Source of the DNA: an uncultured Porphyromonadaceae bacterium | GTDB lineage: Bacteria > Bacteroidota > Bacteroidia > Bacteroidales > Muribaculaceae | NCBI GenBank assembly: GCA_947567425.1 | Contig: CANOLV010000006.1 | Span: 1 to 64,000 of the forward strand | Length of the DNA: 64,000 bases | Direction of reading: 5' to 3' | Shown: positions 8,742 through 16,515 of the stretch, in pieces | Layout of the letters: each line of letters begins with the position of its first letter | How positions within the stretch are numbered: the first letter of the stretch is position 1 | Notes under the pieces: generated by a model | Told to the model about the DNA's origin: nothing | Seen by the model: only the letters and a program-made list of their open reading frames with translations | Databases searched by the model: none | Position numbers and translations under genes: made by a program

Positions 8742-10896
8742 TTCCGAATACGTTGGCGAATACTTCTTTGGCTACGGTCACGCAGTCGCCTTCGGCGTCA
8801 GCTTCGTAATGCTTTTTGTCGAGGGTCCATGGCTCCTCCATGGCGTAGTAGTCGAGGATCACCTCCGGTTTTCCTGCTAATTGATCATCCAGAGTCTTCC
8901 AGTAAGCTTCCCAGCGTGGATAGTAGAAGTCGCGGAGTATGCCGTTCCATTCCTTATGCGCGTAGTCGCGTAGTCCGCCCTCGTTGGCGCACGGGCGGTT
9001 TCCCCAAGTGGTTATCTGCACGCGTGCGTTCCACTCGTAAAGATCTTTTTCCTCTTCGGTGTTTCCGAGGTTGCGTGCCTGCGCTATCCATCGTCCCACT
9101 CTGAATTCGCTTCGAGTGGCCAGCAGACGGTCTTGGTTTAGTAGTATGTCGAGAAATCGCTTTGAATGGCGGTCGAAGCTGTTTTTGTCGAAGCTTTTGA
9201 AGTCGGCAATGGCTCTGTTGTAGGTGATTCGTCCTTCGTCAGACAGCGACTGGCGCACGATGTCCACAAGGTCGTATTCAAAGTTGTTGTTGCCGCGGTA
9301 TTTGTCGGCCACATCGAGCATCAGCCGTGCCGCGCGTGCCGTGGCTGTCGGGTCGTAATAGTTCTTCATCTTCGACCAGCTCGATGCCTGGAAGTTGTTG
9401 AGCGAGGGCCTGCCGCAGAAGATTGATTCGTGCGGACCCTGCTGGATATTGCCCAACGGAGCATTGTAGATGCTGTTGGCCAGTATGTTCCATGCTTCCT
9501 CTATTTTCTCGTCCTTCACTCCGTAGCGTGCCTGGGCATATTCCTTAAGCCATTCTTCTTTAGTGAATTTTTCGTTGCGCCAGGGCAGTTCGCACATGAG
9601 CTCAAACATGACCGGATTGTTCTCGGATCCCTCCATGGTGAGTCCGATACCCTTCATGTTTCTGGCCATCGGGTTGGTCTTGGCCTCGTAGAAGTTTTCG
9701 ATGAGGAAATCCATTCGTCCGTGGAGGCCCACATTGGCTCCGAAGTTTTCGAGCATGCACATCAACCAGTCATGCTGTTCAAATCCGTTGTCACGCTTGC
9801 CGGGCGATTCTATTCCCCACATGGGCTTGCATTCGCTGAACAGGTCAAGCACCAGCAGGTCGCCGGCGTTTAGGTTCTTGATCATCTCAGGTCTGGGGTT
9901 CTTGCCCCATGCCTGCACTACCCATACGGCTTTGTCGTTGGCACGCTTCATGGCCGACATCACGGCCTTGCCTGCCGCATCGAAATCGACACTGTTCTCC
10001 TTGCCGGCTTCATGGAGCGGGTCCATGGAGTAGAAGTCGGCTTTTCCATAAAGCTTTTCAAGTTCGGAATAGTATAGGTCGGCAATTTCGTTGTATCTCG
10101 GATCGGTGGGATTGATGAACGCCGGGCGCACGAATCCGTTCCAAAGGTCGGACTTAGTGATGTTGAGTCCGAGCTTTTCGTCGGCATTGTGCGGCACCAT
10201 GCCTGAATATCCGGGGAATACGGGCATTATTCCGTATTCGTCCATGCGTTTGAGTATCTTTTTCTGCAGAGCTTCCTGCTGGGCATACCATGAGTCGGGA
10301 TTCGGACCTCCCCAGCCTTCGAGATTGTTCATGGCCCACCACGCGAGAAATGCCGGACCGGCTATGAAGGCATTGATCTCCTCCTTGGAATAGCCGAGCT
10401 TGGAGAGCATGTTGTACCACACGCATTCCTGTCCGACCACGGCGAGAGGCAGATTTATGCCGTGGAGAGCCATCCAGTCGATCTCGCGTTCCCAGCGTTC
10501 CCAGTCCCAAAAAGCCATGGTGTAGGAGAAGGTGCAGTAGTTGAAGTCGTATCTCAGACCGAGATTGGTCTCTCTACGTTCGGGCTTTTCCACTTTCGGT
10601 AGCCGGTCGGGCAGTTGTGCCTGCATTCCGTTCCACGACAGGTGGATTCCGGCATAGTGCTTGAGATACCAGTTGATTCCGGTGGCTATGTTGACGTAGT
10701 TGTTGCCTCTGACCACCACTTTGTTGCCTTTCTGGTCGAGTTCAAAGAAGTCCTGAGGACCTTTTTTTAGTTCAATTTGGAATTTTTTTGAGGCTCCTCG
10801 GTCGATGCGTTCGAGCATCCCGGTTATAGGATTGGACGCGGACAGGCACACGGTGGTGAGTATCGCCGCTAATACAAGTAGTTTGCGCAGTATCAT
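8719..10896 (-). CDS. Alpha-N-acetylglucosaminidase, GH89 (NAGLU family)
   Basis: A secreted glycosidase of 725 residues that removes non-reducing alpha-linked N-acetylglucosamine, as in heparan sulfate or GlcNAc-alpha-1,4-Gal mucin caps. A signal peptide (LLVLAAILTTVCLSAS) is followed by a small N-terminal domain, then the GH89 barrel with NYCTFSYTMAFWDWERWEREI, GMVPHNADEKLG, the acid/base region MDPLHEAGKE, and the nucleophile region GIGLTMEGSENNPVMFELM. These match NAGLU and bacterial GH89. The long helical C-terminal domain is also present. Its 3' end overlaps the HGSNAT-like gene, suggesting that glucosamine acetylation and GlcNAc removal are coupled in the periplasm. Confidence 0.95.
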   Translation of the reverse strand: MILRKLLVLAAILTTVCLSASNPITGMLERIDRGASKKFQIELKKGPQDFFELDQKGNKVVVRGNNYVNIATGINWYLKHYAGIHLSWNGMQAQLPDRLPKVEKPERRETNLGLRYDFNYCTFSYTMAFWDWERWEREIDWMALHGINLPLAVVGQECVWYNMLSKLGYSKEEINAFIAGPAFLAWWAMNNLEGWGGPNPDSWYAQQEALQKKILKRMDEYGIMPVFPGYSGMVPHNADEKLGLNITKSDLWNGFVRPAFINPTDPRYNEIADLYYSELEKLYGKADFYSMDPLHEAGKENSVDFDAAGKAVMSAMKRANDKAVWVVQAWGKNPRPEMIKNLNAGDLLVLDLFSECKPMWGIESPGKRDNGFEQHDWLMCMLENFGANVGLHGRMDFLIENFYEAKTNPMARNMKGIGLTMEGSENNPVMFELMCELPWRNEKFTKEEWLKEYAQARYGVKDEKIEEAWNILANSIYNAPLGNIQQGPHESIFCGRPSLNNFQASSWSKMKNYYDPTATARAARLMLDVADKYRGNNNFEYDLVDIVRQSLSDEGRITYNRAIADFKSFDKNSFDRHSKRFLDILLNQDRLLATRSEFRVGRWIAQARNLGNTEEEKDLYEWNARVQITTWGNRPCANEGGLRDYAHKEWNGILRDFYYPRWEAYWKTLDDQLAGKPEVILDYYAMEEPWTLDKKHYEADAEGDCVTVAKEVFANVFGNDGDCTE

Positions 10897-10954
10897 TAAG
10901 AAGTGTGATATAATGGTTGTGGTAATGATTAGATATTTGACTGGCCGGCTGTGA

Positions 10955-12061
10955 TTATGACTTGTTCAATAGATTGAAGTAGTAGTCGAGCACGTCGCGC
11001 GCCGCCGTAAACGACGACTGCTGATTGTTGAGCACTCTTACTTCCTTCTCTTCAAGCATTTGCTTCACTTCGGGGTTCGTATAGAAGTTGCGCCGCAGCT
11101 TCTCGTCGATGGTCTCGAACATCCAGTAGCGTGCCTGCTCCTGACGTTTACGGTCAAAATAACCGTTTTCTTTCACAAAGTCAAAGTAGCGGTCGATCAT
11201 GTCCCAGACCTCTTCTATGCCGATTCCGTAGTAGCCGGAGTAGCAGAGTACTTCCGGAAACCATCCTGACTGTGTGGGCGGAAACAGATGCAGGGCGCTT
11301 CTGAACTGTGCCTGTGCCAGGCGTGCCCGGTCCACATTGTCGCCGTCGGCCTTGTTGATGACGATTCCGTCGGCCATCTCCATTATGCCTCGCTTGATGC
11401 CTTGGAGTTCATCGCCGGTTCCGGCAAGCTGTATCAGCAGGAAGAAGTCGACCATGGAGTGTACGGCTGTCTCGCTTTGGCCTACGCCCACTGTCTCAAC
11501 GAAAATGTTGTTGTAGCCGGCGGCTTCGCAGAGCACTATGGTCTCGCGGGTCTTTCTCGCCACACCGCCCAGGCTTCCTGCCGACGGGCTGGGGCGGATG
11601 AATGCCGATGGATGCACGGCGAGGCGTTCCATTCTGGTTTTGTCGCCGAGTATGGATCCTTTGGTGCGTTCGCTCGACGGGTCGATGGCGAGGACGGCAA
11701 GTTTGCCACCCTCCTTTAGCACATGGAGTCCGAACACATCGATGGATGTCGACTTCCCGGCTCCCGGCACTCCGGTTATACCGATGCGCTTCGAGTTGCC
11801 GGAGTAGGGGAGACACTTTTCTATCACTTCCTGTGCGATAGTCTGATGTTCTGCCGACAGGCTTTCCACGAGGGTCACCGCTCTCGAAAGGGTGGTGATG
11901 TCACCTTTAAGGATGCCTTCGACAAGTTCTCCCGAAGTCGGCAACGGTCTGCGTTTGCGGGGTTTGAGATATGGATTGACCACAGGTTGCTGTTTGACGC
12001 CGCTGTTGACGGTCAGTCCGGTATATTTTTCGTCGTTCTCGATATGTTCGTGCTGGTTCAT
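10955..12061 (-). CDS. meaB: MeaB/ArgK-type G-protein chaperone of methylmalonyl-CoA mutase
   Basis: A cytoplasmic GTPase that guards and reloads adenosylcobalamin in methylmalonyl-CoA mutase, which Bacteroidales use to make propionate from succinate. The P-loop GVPGAGKST, the switch block AVLAIDPSSERTKGSILGDK, and VETVGVGQSE and NKADGD (G4) are visible. The C-terminal dimerisation region is complete. An upstream ATG at 12097 would overlap the preceding gene by 17 bases. The ATG at 12061 (MNQHEHIEN, 368 residues) aligns better with the usual short, hydrophilic N-terminus and is preferred, though neither start has a strong ribosome-binding site. The mutase genes are not in the window. Confidence 0.93.
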   Translation of the reverse strand: MNQHEHIENDEKYTGLTVNSGVKQQPVVNPYLKPRKRRPLPTSGELVEGILKGDITTLSRAVTLVESLSAEHQTIAQEVIEKCLPYSGNSKRIGITGVPGAGKSTSIDVFGLHVLKEGGKLAVLAIDPSSERTKGSILGDKTRMERLAVHPSAFIRPSPSAGSLGGVARKTRETIVLCEAAGYNNIFVETVGVGQSETAVHSMVDFFLLIQLAGTGDELQGIKRGIMEMADGIVINKADGDNVDRARLAQAQFRSALHLFPPTQSGWFPEVLCYSGYYGIGIEEVWDMIDRYFDFVKENGYFDRKRQEQARYWMFETIDEKLRRNFYTNPEVKQMLEEKEVRVLNNQQSSFTAARDVLDYYFNLLNKS

Positions 12062-12080
12062 GGGCTTTGTTGCAGATGGG

Positions 12081-13163
12081 TTATTTAGTGAATTCACCGA
12101 CTATTCTCACTGACGACTGCGGCCGTTGTGGGTCGTTGGTGATGATGATAAGTTTGCTGTTTAGCATAGACGAATCGGTTGATTTCGACGTGTCGATGCT
12201 TATGGTCAGTCGGGCGTGTGAGCCGTGTTTGATTTTGTCCTTGTTGACTTTTACCGATATTTCCGGATCCACACATGATAATTTGCGTATGATCAGCGGG
12301 TCGTTGCCGTAATTGTCTATGCTCAGTTCCGCCACATGCTTTGATCCGGGCTTGATGCGTCCTAAATCCACTGTCGATTCCGACACTGCTATGCGGGGAG
12401 CGTTGGCCTTCTGCTTTTCTGTCATCTTACTGAAGTCTTCATTGACAATGGCTATCAATGACACAGGACGGCCCTCCTGCGAATCTGGATTGCCGAAGAT
12501 GGTAGCTTCGGTGGTCGAGAGTCCCCAGTCGTCGTTCTTGGCGGAGTTGTAGAAGAATGTGAAGGTAAGCTGCTCTCCCGGAGGTACGGCTTTGGGGGCT
12601 ATGTTGACATCTATATATTCGGGCAGACCTTCTACACGCGGACGGATAGTGTCGTTGCTCTGGTTGTAGCCGTCAAGGAAGGCTGTTTTTGTGCGTCCTT
12701 TCGTAATCTCGCCGAACGGCACGGCTGTGTTCCGTATCTTGAGTTTCCCGACTTCGATAGGATAGTGGGCACGCAGGGTCTTTGTGGCTCCTATGACCAC
12801 CCCTTTTATGGTGATCACGCTTTGGGCGGGATGGGTGTTGGTCTCTATTTTGACGCGTTTGTCAAATTTGCCGGGCCTGCCTGCCGGATTATAGGTCACA
12901 TCTACGGATGCGGTGTCGCCAGGTGCGATGGGGTCATGGGTATAGCTCGGGACAGTGCACCCGCAGGTGGCTCTTGCCGCCACTATTACGAGCGGTTCCG
13001 TGCCTGTGTTGACGAGCTGGAACGTGCTTGTCACCGGACCCATATCCTCGTCGAATGCTCCGAAGTCGTGGACATTCTGGAGCCATTTAACCTGTGGCTG
13101 TGCCGACAGGACCAATGCGCAGCACAGAGCGCAAAGTGCAGTGATGTATCTTGTGATATGCAT
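12081..13163 (-). CDS. Exported DUF1573 protein, three-domain
   Basis: A 360-residue exported protein with a signal peptide (residues about 1-21) and at least two Ig-like DUF1573 units. The first is typical: VHDFGAFDEDMGPVTSTFQL followed by TCGCTVPSY and DVTYNPAGRPGKFDKRV. Later copies are more divergent (VDLGRIKPGSKHVAELSIDNYG near residue 270). DUF1573 proteins are abundant in Bacteroidetes and lie at the cell envelope, but no reaction is known. The gene follows a single-domain DUF1573 gene by 30 bases and precedes meaB by 19 bases, so the three are likely one transcript. Confidence 0.85.
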   Translation of the reverse strand: MHITRYITALCALCCALVLSAQPQVKWLQNVHDFGAFDEDMGPVTSTFQLVNTGTEPLVIVAARATCGCTVPSYTHDPIAPGDTASVDVTYNPAGRPGKFDKRVKIETNTHPAQSVITIKGVVIGATKTLRAHYPIEVGKLKIRNTAVPFGEITKGRTKTAFLDGYNQSNDTIRPRVEGLPEYIDVNIAPKAVPPGEQLTFTFFYNSAKNDDWGLSTTEATIFGNPDSQEGRPVSLIAIVNEDFSKMTEKQKANAPRIAVSESTVDLGRIKPGSKHVAELSIDNYGNDPLIIRKLSCVDPEISVKVNKDKIKHGSHARLTISIDTSKSTDSSMLNSKLIIITNDPQRPQSSVRIVGEFTK

Positions 13164-13193
13164 TTTTTTTCTTGAAGTTGTGATGGCTGTGCG

Positions 13194-13589
13194 TTACTTT
13201 TTCTTGCTTTTGGGGATGACCGTGCCCATAATCTTGAGCTTGAATTTTGACGGTTTGGCATTTGACCTTACGGTAATGTCCTTGCTGAATTCGCCCGGCC
13301 GTCCGGAAGGGTTGAATGTCACGCGGATGATGGCTTCCTCTCCGCTCTTTATCGGTTCTTTGGGAATGACGGGGGTGGTGCATCCGCATGAAGCGTTGGC
13401 CGATGTTATGATCAGCGGCGACTCTCCGATGTTTTTGATGACAAAGTCGTGGCTTACGTCGCCTCCGCTCTCCTTTATGGTGCCGAAGTCGTAGCTTTTT
13501 TCCATAATTTTCACCTTCGGGGCTCCTCCTGCCAATGCCGATGTGACTGTGAGTATAGCCATAAAGACTAATGTAAGTAATCTGGTCAT
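13194..13589 (-). CDS. Exported DUF1573 protein, single-domain
   Basis: A 131-residue protein with a signal peptide ending near ALAGG and one DUF1573 unit: KSYDFGTIKESGGDVSHDFV, ANASCGCTTPVIPK, and RVTFNPSGRPGEFSKDITV. The C-terminus is short and lysine-rich (PKSKKK). It probably arose by duplication together with the larger neighbour, whose first domain has the same cysteine pair and NP-GRPG-F motif. Role unknown. It starts 68 bases after the DUF2400 gene. A near-consensus TAACTTTA box lies between them and may be a weak promoter. Confidence 0.85.
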   Translation of the reverse strand: MTRLLTLVFMAILTVTSALAGGAPKVKIMEKSYDFGTIKESGGDVSHDFVIKNIGESPLIITSANASCGCTTPVIPKEPIKSGEEAIIRVTFNPSGRPGEFSKDITVRSNAKPSKFKLKIMGTVIPKSKKK

Positions 13590-13657
13590 TGCATTAAATT
13601 TTTGTGTATAACATGTAAAGTTAACAAGTAACTGCTATCTGATGGATGCAATTAGGG

Positions 13658-14437
13658 TTAATTAACGTTAATGTCCTTGCCGTTCACACCTATTCCGAAC
13701 AGGGCATAGTCATATATGACGGGGTCGTCGGGACGCATCTCCTTAAGGCACGATGTCAGCTGTATGACGGCGTTCTTGTCGTTGCTCTTGCGTGTGAGCA
13801 GATTCAGTCCGCGTGCCGTGTTTCCGACATGGACATCAAGCGGTATGAACAGTTGGGCCGGTGTGATGACCCCTTTCCATACGCCTATATCCACGATTCC
13901 GTCGTCGCGCACGAGCCAGCGGAGAGCCATGTTGACGCGCTTCAAGGCGGTGGAGTCGAGGTTGCCGGGTAGGCATCGTGAGTTGGTGACTCCTCCGTTG
14001 GCCAGGGCGAGCTCCTGATTGAGATGCTCGACGAGTCGCCATGCCGGCAGGCTGTCGTCGTGTATTTTTTTTGATTTGGCAAATTCGGCTATCGACGGAA
14101 ATTGGGTGTAGACCCGGTTGAGTCCGCGCAGGAAGTGCCTCATGTCCTTTGCGAAGAAAGTTCTGTGGATGTTCATGTCAGGAAGCTCTTCGTAGCCTTG
14201 GTCCATGACGTAGCTGTATGGCTGGTAGTCCATGAGCTTAAGCATCTTTTCGCAGTTTGAGCATATCATCTTTCTGTTGCCCCATGCTATCGAGGCAGAC
14301 AACAGTGCGACAATCTCAATGTCCTGGAGTCGGTCGAAACGCCGCGGAAACTGTACGGGGTCTTTGTCGATGAAATCGGGGTTGTTGATCACCGAGGCTT
14401 CGTGGTCGAGCAGTTCCTTTATTTCTGGATCAATCAT
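13658..14437 (-). CDS. TIGR02757 / DUF2400 family protein
   Basis: A 259-residue cytoplasmic protein of the DUF2400 (TIGR02757) family, common in Bacteroidetes and spirochaetes and of unknown function. Recognisable stretches are NPDFIDKDPVQFPRRF, a helical middle (IEIVALLSASIAWGNRKMI), and the C-terminal LFIPLDVHVGNTARGLNLL with PDDPVIYDYALFGIGVNG. The C-terminal half resembles the helix-hairpin-helix DNA glycosylase fold (LDVHVGN at the place of the glycosylase DXHV motif), which would suggest a DNA-repair role. That is only a fold-level inference. The ATGA overlap with the MscS gene stop shows translational coupling. Confidence 0.85.
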   Translation of the reverse strand: MIDPEIKELLDHEASVINNPDFIDKDPVQFPRRFDRLQDIEIVALLSASIAWGNRKMICSNCEKMLKLMDYQPYSYVMDQGYEELPDMNIHRTFFAKDMRHFLRGLNRVYTQFPSIAEFAKSKKIHDDSLPAWRLVEHLNQELALANGGVTNSRCLPGNLDSTALKRVNMALRWLVRDDGIVDIGVWKGVITPAQLFIPLDVHVGNTARGLNLLTRKSNDKNAVIQLTSCLKEMRPDDPVIYDYALFGIGVNGKDINVN

Positions 14438-15645
14438 GCTTTGGTTAATGTGTTGCCGTTGATGTTAAGTAGTGATGTTATATCGGTGCCGGTGGGCGAT
14501 TGGAATATGCGCAGTCCGAATTCGTTGACTATGGCTATCACGTGGTCGAATATGTCGGCGGCTATGGTCTCGTATGATTTCCATTCGGTCTCCGATGTGA
14601 AGAAATAGAGCTGTACGGGCAGTCCCTGGGTAGTGGGGTCGAGTTGCCGGATCATGGTGAGCATCTCCTTTGACAGAACCTTCGGATGTGAGGATATGTA
14701 GTGTTCGACATATCTCCTGAACAGGTGCAGGTTCACGATTCTACCTGCCGGATCCGAAGCTTCGTCCTGGATTAGTCCGAGTTCGCGCAGACGCGCCGTC
14801 TCCGGGTCGGTCATAAACCGTATAGTGTTCATGTCGATGTTTATGGCCCGCATGACTCTTCTGCCCCCGCTCAGCTGCATGCCTCTCCAGTTCTGGAACG
14901 ATTCGGAGACGAGCGTGTATGGAGGCACGGTTATGATGGTATTGTCGTAGTTCTGGATTTTTACAGTGGTGAGGCTCACTTCTCTCACTATGCCGTTGGC
15001 GTTGCGGGAGGGTATTGTGATCCAGTCGCCCACGCGGAGCATATTGTTGACAGTGAGCTGTATTCCTGCCACCAGGCCTAATATCGAGTCTTTGAACACG
15101 AGCATGAGCACTGTGGCCGCCGCTCCGAACCCGGTCAGGATCGTGAGCGGGTTCTTGCTGAGCATGGTGCTGATGCCTACGATCACCCCGACGAATATTA
15201 TGGCGAGCTTAAGCATCTGGTAGAGCCCTTTCAGCGGATGGTTTTCCAGCCCTCTGACTGACAATGAACCTACGTAGACCCCCTTCAGGAGGGAGCATGT
15301 CAGCCTTACCGATACGGCTGTGATGTAAAGCAGCAGGACTTTCGACACGTAGAATTCAAGTGTGGGCAGTCCGTGAAGTATGGCCGGAATGAAGAAGAAT
15401 ACTATGACCGGAAGCACCAGATGCCATAGGTTGTTGAGCACTTGGTCGCTAAGCAGGTAGTCGTCCCACTTCGTTTCGGTCTTTCTGATAATCTTTTGGA
15501 TTATACGGGTGACGACGTTGCGGCAGAAATAGTCTACACCGGCTGTCACTACCAGCACCAGCAGAAGTATTATCATGCGTGTGGTCCACGCCATCTCTTC
15601 TTCAGGTATGCCGATTGCTGTCAGGAGATCGTCCAACTGGTTCAT
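14434..15645 (-). CDS. Mechanosensitive channel, MscS family (YbdG/MscM-like)
   Basis: An inner-membrane channel that opens under hypo-osmotic membrane tension. It has five or so hydrophobic segments, then the pore helix and beta domain with GFGAAATVLMLVFKDSILGL, RVGDWITIPSRNANGIVREV and TIITVPPYTLVSESFQNWRG. The long C-terminal domain is like E. coli YbdG. The open frame extends to an ATG at 15684, but that segment lies inside an inverted repeat (15668-15709), so the ATG at 15645 (MNQLDDLLTAIG, 403 residues) is the likelier start. The gene lies downstream of pheT and yebC and overlaps the DUF2400 gene by 4 bases. Confidence 0.9.
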   Translation of the reverse strand: MNQLDDLLTAIGIPEEEMAWTTRMIILLLVLVVTAGVDYFCRNVVTRIIQKIIRKTETKWDDYLLSDQVLNNLWHLVLPVIVFFFIPAILHGLPTLEFYVSKVLLLYITAVSVRLTCSLLKGVYVGSLSVRGLENHPLKGLYQMLKLAIIFVGVIVGISTMLSKNPLTILTGFGAAATVLMLVFKDSILGLVAGIQLTVNNMLRVGDWITIPSRNANGIVREVSLTTVKIQNYDNTIITVPPYTLVSESFQNWRGMQLSGGRRVMRAINIDMNTIRFMTDPETARLRELGLIQDEASDPAGRIVNLHLFRRYVEHYISSHPKVLSKEMLTMIRQLDPTTQGLPVQLYFFTSETEWKSYETIAADIFDHVIAIVNEFGLRIFQSPTGTDITSLLNINGNTLTKA

Positions 15646-15667
15646 GGTGATGGTATGCTTTATTGTA

Positions 15668-15709
15668 AATAGCTCCATAGTCATAGATGGATATGGCCAT
15701 GGAGCTATT
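15668..15709 (-). terminator. Hairpin between yebC and the MscS gene
   Basis: An 11-bp perfect inverted repeat (AATAGCTCCAT / ATGGAGCTATT) with a 20-base loop lies 41 bases after the yebC stop. No T tract follows on the minus strand, so it may act as a partial terminator or mRNA-processing site rather than a full stop. It also argues against the upstream MscS start at 15684. Confidence 0.5.
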
Positions 15710-15749
15710 GCAGATGTTTCTTATAGGATACGCGGATGGAGGAGTATGT

Positions 15750-16478
15750 CTACTCGTCGATGTCCTCTTCCTTCATGTTGTGGAACACGTTCTGGACATC
15801 TTCATCCTCTTCGAGTTTTTCGAGAAGCTTGTCGATTGCCACGCGCTGTTCCGGAGTCACATCCTTAAGCTCGTGCGGAATGCGCTCGAATTCAGAGCTG
15901 ATGATCTCAAATCCATTGTCTTCGAGATACTTCTGGATGTTGGAATATTCTTCGAAAGCGCCGTAGATCATCAGTTCGTCCTCGTCGTTTTCGATTTCGT
16001 CTACTCCGTAGTCGATGAGTTCGAGTTCGAGGTCTTCAAGCGATACGCCTTCTTTGGCTTTGATCTTGAACACTGACTTATGGTCGAAAAGGAATGTCAG
16101 TGAACCCTGTGTTCCGAGGTTGCCTCCGTGCTTGTTGAAGTATGAGCGCACGTTGGCCACGGTGCGGGTGTTGTTGTCGGTGGCGGCTTCTACGAAGATG
16201 GCGATTCCGTGGGGTCCGTATCCTTCGTATGTGATTTCCTTGTAGTCGCCGGCATCCTTGTCGGTAGCCTTTTTGATGGCACGTTCCACGGTGTCCTTAG
16301 GCATGTTCTCGGCCTTGGCATTCTGCATCAATGCCCTGAGGCGGGGATTGGTCGTGGGATCGGGGCCGCCGGCCTTCACCGCGATGGTGATTTCCTTACC
16401 TATTCGGGTAAATGTACGGGACATGTTGCCCCAACGTTTAAGCTTTCTTGCTTTGCGGTATTCAAACGCTCTTCCCAT
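15750..16478 (-). CDS. yebC: YebC/PmpR family protein
   Basis: A 242-residue cytoplasmic protein of the YebC family. Members were described as DNA-binding regulators, and more recent work links the family to rescue of ribosomes stalled at proline stretches. The family N-terminus is intact: MGRAFEYRKARKLKRW followed by KEITIAVKAGGPDPTTNPRL and NAKAENMPKDTVERAI. The middle holds YEGYGPHGIAIFVEAATDN. The acidic C-terminal tail (EEDEDVQNVFHNMKEEDIDE) is typical. It begins 37 bases after pheT and is probably in the same transcript. Confidence 0.95.
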   Translation of the reverse strand: MGRAFEYRKARKLKRWGNMSRTFTRIGKEITIAVKAGGPDPTTNPRLRALMQNAKAENMPKDTVERAIKKATDKDAGDYKEITYEGYGPHGIAIFVEAATDNNTRTVANVRSYFNKHGGNLGTQGSLTFLFDHKSVFKIKAKEGVSLEDLELELIDYGVDEIENDEDELMIYGAFEEYSNIQKYLEDNGFEIISSEFERIPHELKDVTPEQRVAIDKLLEKLEEDEDVQNVFHNMKEEDIDE

Positions 16479-16515
16479 ATTTATTGTGTATGTGAAAATT
16501 TAAAAATTGTTGATT

